From: Anaerolineae bacterium
GTDB lineage: Bacteria; Chloroflexota; Anaerolineae; 4572-78
Direction: 5' to 3'
Assembly (NCBI GenBank): GCA_027022125.1
Contig: JALVZI010000625.1
Coordinates: 501 to 5,934 of the forward strand
Length of the DNA stretch: 5,434 bases
Both the position numbers and the translations under genes were made by a program. Below, piece by piece: positions 4,414-5,434 of the stretch (positions within the stretch are counted from its first letter, which is position 1; each line of letters begins with the position of its first letter). The notes beneath the pieces are model-generated. The model did not search any database. It saw only the letters and a program-made list of their open reading frames with translations, and had not been told where the DNA came from.

Positions 4414-4446
4414 ATTGTTTGAGGTAAACACCACCCCCGAACAATC
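4413..4446. repeat. Short inverted repeat
   Basis: GATTGTT (4413-4419) and AACAATC (4440-4446) are exact inverted copies around a 20-nt spacer. The stem is AT-rich and weak, and it shares its first base with the double hairpin. It may be an extension of the same element or chance. Confidence 0.3.
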
Positions 4447-4450
4447 ACCA

Positions 4451-4494
4451 AAAATCAGTGAACTTCGTGAAAATTCGCGGCTAAGATGATAACC
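4451..4494. repeat. Degenerate 44-nt extragenic repeat, copy 2
   Basis: Matches 142-185 in the same orientation over 44 nt with one gap in each copy, ending in the shared ATGATAACC. It overlaps the last codons and stop of the helicase gene (CTA at 4481-4483 on the + strand is the TAG stop). The repeat therefore supplies the end of that coding sequence. Confidence 0.55.
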
Positions 4495-5434
4495 GCCGCA
4501 CCAACCCCGACCATCGTTTGTTGACACGGTTATTTCGCACCGCCATAGCGATTGCCTGCCGCGTGCCCACCAAAATGACCATCTCTTTGGCGCGGGTGAT
4601 GGCAGTGTACAGCAAATTTCGCTGTAACATCATATAATGCTGGGTCAGCATCGGTAGCACCACAATCGGGTATTCACTCCCCTGCGCTTTGTGCACCGAC
4701 ATCGCATACGCGGGGGTAATTTCATCCAAATCGCTCAACTCGTACAGCACCGGGCGGTCATCAAACAAAATGAAAACCTCCCCATCCTCCAAATTTATAT
4801 TTTGGATGAACCCAATATCGCCATTGAACACATCTTTATCGTAATTGTTGCGCAGTTGCAGCACTTTATCGCCGGTGCGAAACAACCTGCTCCCTGACTG
4901 ATATTCCGTCAGCCCGGGTTTGGGCGGGTTGAGCGTGGCTTGCAGCAGTTCGTTCAGTTTTGCCACCCCCGCCGAGCCGCGGTGCATCGGTGCCAGCACC
5001 TGAATATCGCGCATCGGGTTCGCGCCAAATTTGCGCGGCACACGGTTGGCAACAATATCCACCACCAGCGGCGCCACCGCATCCGCATCACTTTTGCCGA
5101 AAAAGTAAAAATCGGTTTTATCGGCGGGAAACAGCGGAAACTCGCCGCGATTCACGCGATGGGCGTTGGTGATGATGGTGCTGTTTTGCGCCTGCCGAAA
5201 GATGACCTCCAACCGCACGGTGGGAATTTCGCCGCTATTCAGCATATCGCGCAGCACATTCCCCGCCCCCACCGATGGCAATTGGTCGGCATCGCCCACC
5301 AGCAGCAGATGCGTGCCCGGCGAAACCGCTTTCAGCAGGTTGTTCATCAGAATCAAATCGACCATACTGACTTCATCCACAATCAGCATATCCGCCAACA
5401 GTGGATTTTCCGCATTCCGTTTGAATTTGAATCC
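4481..5434 (-). CDS. recD2: RecD2-type ATP-dependent DNA helicase, C-terminal part
   Basis: SF1B helicase that unwinds DNA 5'-3'; in bacteria lacking RecBC, RecD2 acts in repair and replication-fork maintenance. The frame is open to the right edge, so the 5' part, with the N-terminal domain and Walker A, is outside the window. The 317 visible codons start GFKFKRNAENPLLADM, and the TTG inside this run is not the start. Motifs in order (numbered from the first visible residue): motif II IVDEVSMVD (18-26), motif III LLLVGDADQLPSVGAGN (43-59), IFRQAQNS around R80, VLAPMHRGSAG (146-156), GDKVLQLRNNYDKDVFNGDIG (188-208), SVHKAQGSEYP (246-256) and motif VI LLYTAITRAKE (274-284) with the expected arginine finger R281. 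RecD2 proteins are usually about 700-800 aa, so this is under half. The large N-terminal extension of RecD2 cannot be seen, so RecD of a RecBCD complex or a TraA-like helicase is less likely but not excluded. Convergent with the KaiC-like gene. Confidence 0.92.
   Translation of the reverse strand, partial: GFKFKRNAENPLLADMLIVDEVSMVDLILMNNLLKAVSPGTHLLLVGDADQLPSVGAGNVLRDMLNSGEIPTVRLEVIFRQAQNSTIITNAHRVNRGEFPLFPADKTDFYFFGKSDADAVAPLVVDIVANRVPRKFGANPMRDIQVLAPMHRGSAGVAKLNELLQATLNPPKPGLTEYQSGSRLFRTGDKVLQLRNNYDKDVFNGDIGFIQNINLEDGEVFILFDDRPVLYELSDLDEITPAYAMSVHKAQGSEYPIVVLPMLTQHYMMLQRNLLYTAITRAKEMVILVGTRQAIAMAVRNNRVNKRWSGLVRRLSS

Larger units (their letters stand above)
4042..4480. other. Repeat-dense convergent intergenic region without a gene
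   Basis: This gap separates the 3' ends of the KaiC-like gene (+) and recD2 (-). I see no credible ORF. It contains, in order, heptamer array C (4110-4144), an imperfect CGGCAG/CTGCCG stem near 4168-4195, composite heptamer array D (4241-4296), an 11-12 bp hairpin (4326-4351), a closed double hairpin (4356-4413), a 7-bp inverted repeat (4413-4419 with 4440-4446) and the start of the degenerate repeat at 4451. No stem is followed by a proper T-tract, so terminators for the two genes are not obvious. The hairpins may serve that role. Confidence 0.8.

Noticed and set aside
1..5434. tRNA or rRNA genes
   Set aside because: I saw no cloverleaf-like T-arm sequence or rRNA-like stretch on either strand by eye.

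Overview
The window carries four protein-coding genes: three complete on the + strand and one cut by the right edge on the - strand. Their intergenic DNA is unusually rich in repeats. Moderate GC, genes on both strands and gaps full of short 7-bp-period tandem repeats and palindromes suggest a free-living environmental bacterium. Protein flavour and repeat style remind me of Chloroflexota (Anaerolineae-like), but this is an impression, not a demonstrated placement.

Layout. Positions 1-324 hold no convincing gene: a doubtful coding tail, a palindromic repeat, a degenerate extragenic repeat and a plausible promoter. Positions 325-1107 (+) encode a family 2 glycosyltransferase of the dolichyl/polyprenyl-phosphate glucosyltransferase (ALG5-like) type. 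Positions 1108-1354 look like a regulatory leader for the next gene. It has a near-consensus promoter, a 22-codon ORF with four Met codons whose ATG lies where transcription should begin, mutually exclusive stem-loops, an intrinsic terminator, a heptamer array and a strong Shine-Dalgarno. Positions 1355-3130 (+) encode methionyl-tRNA synthetase (metG). Positions 3131-3294 hold a nested inverted-repeat element. Positions 3295-4041 (+) encode a single-domain KaiC/RAD55-like RecA-fold ATPase. Positions 4042-4480 separate convergent genes and are packed with heptamer arrays and hairpins, including two adjacent stem-loops with complementary loops. Positions 4481-5434 (-) hold the C-terminal part of a RecD2-type DNA helicase.

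The genes do not form one pathway: lipid-linked sugar transfer, tRNA charging, an orphan KaiC-like ATPase and DNA helicase/repair. metG and the KaiC-like gene could be co-transcribed, but the 164-nt gap with its hairpin element argues for some uncoupling. The most interesting observation is the metG leader, whose parts fit peptide-dependent transcription attenuation (Met codons, 1:2 / 2:3 / 3:4 alternative pairings, U-tract terminator). The second is the set of intergenic 7-bp-period arrays that abut gene ends and recur in related sequence around metG and the KaiC-like gene.
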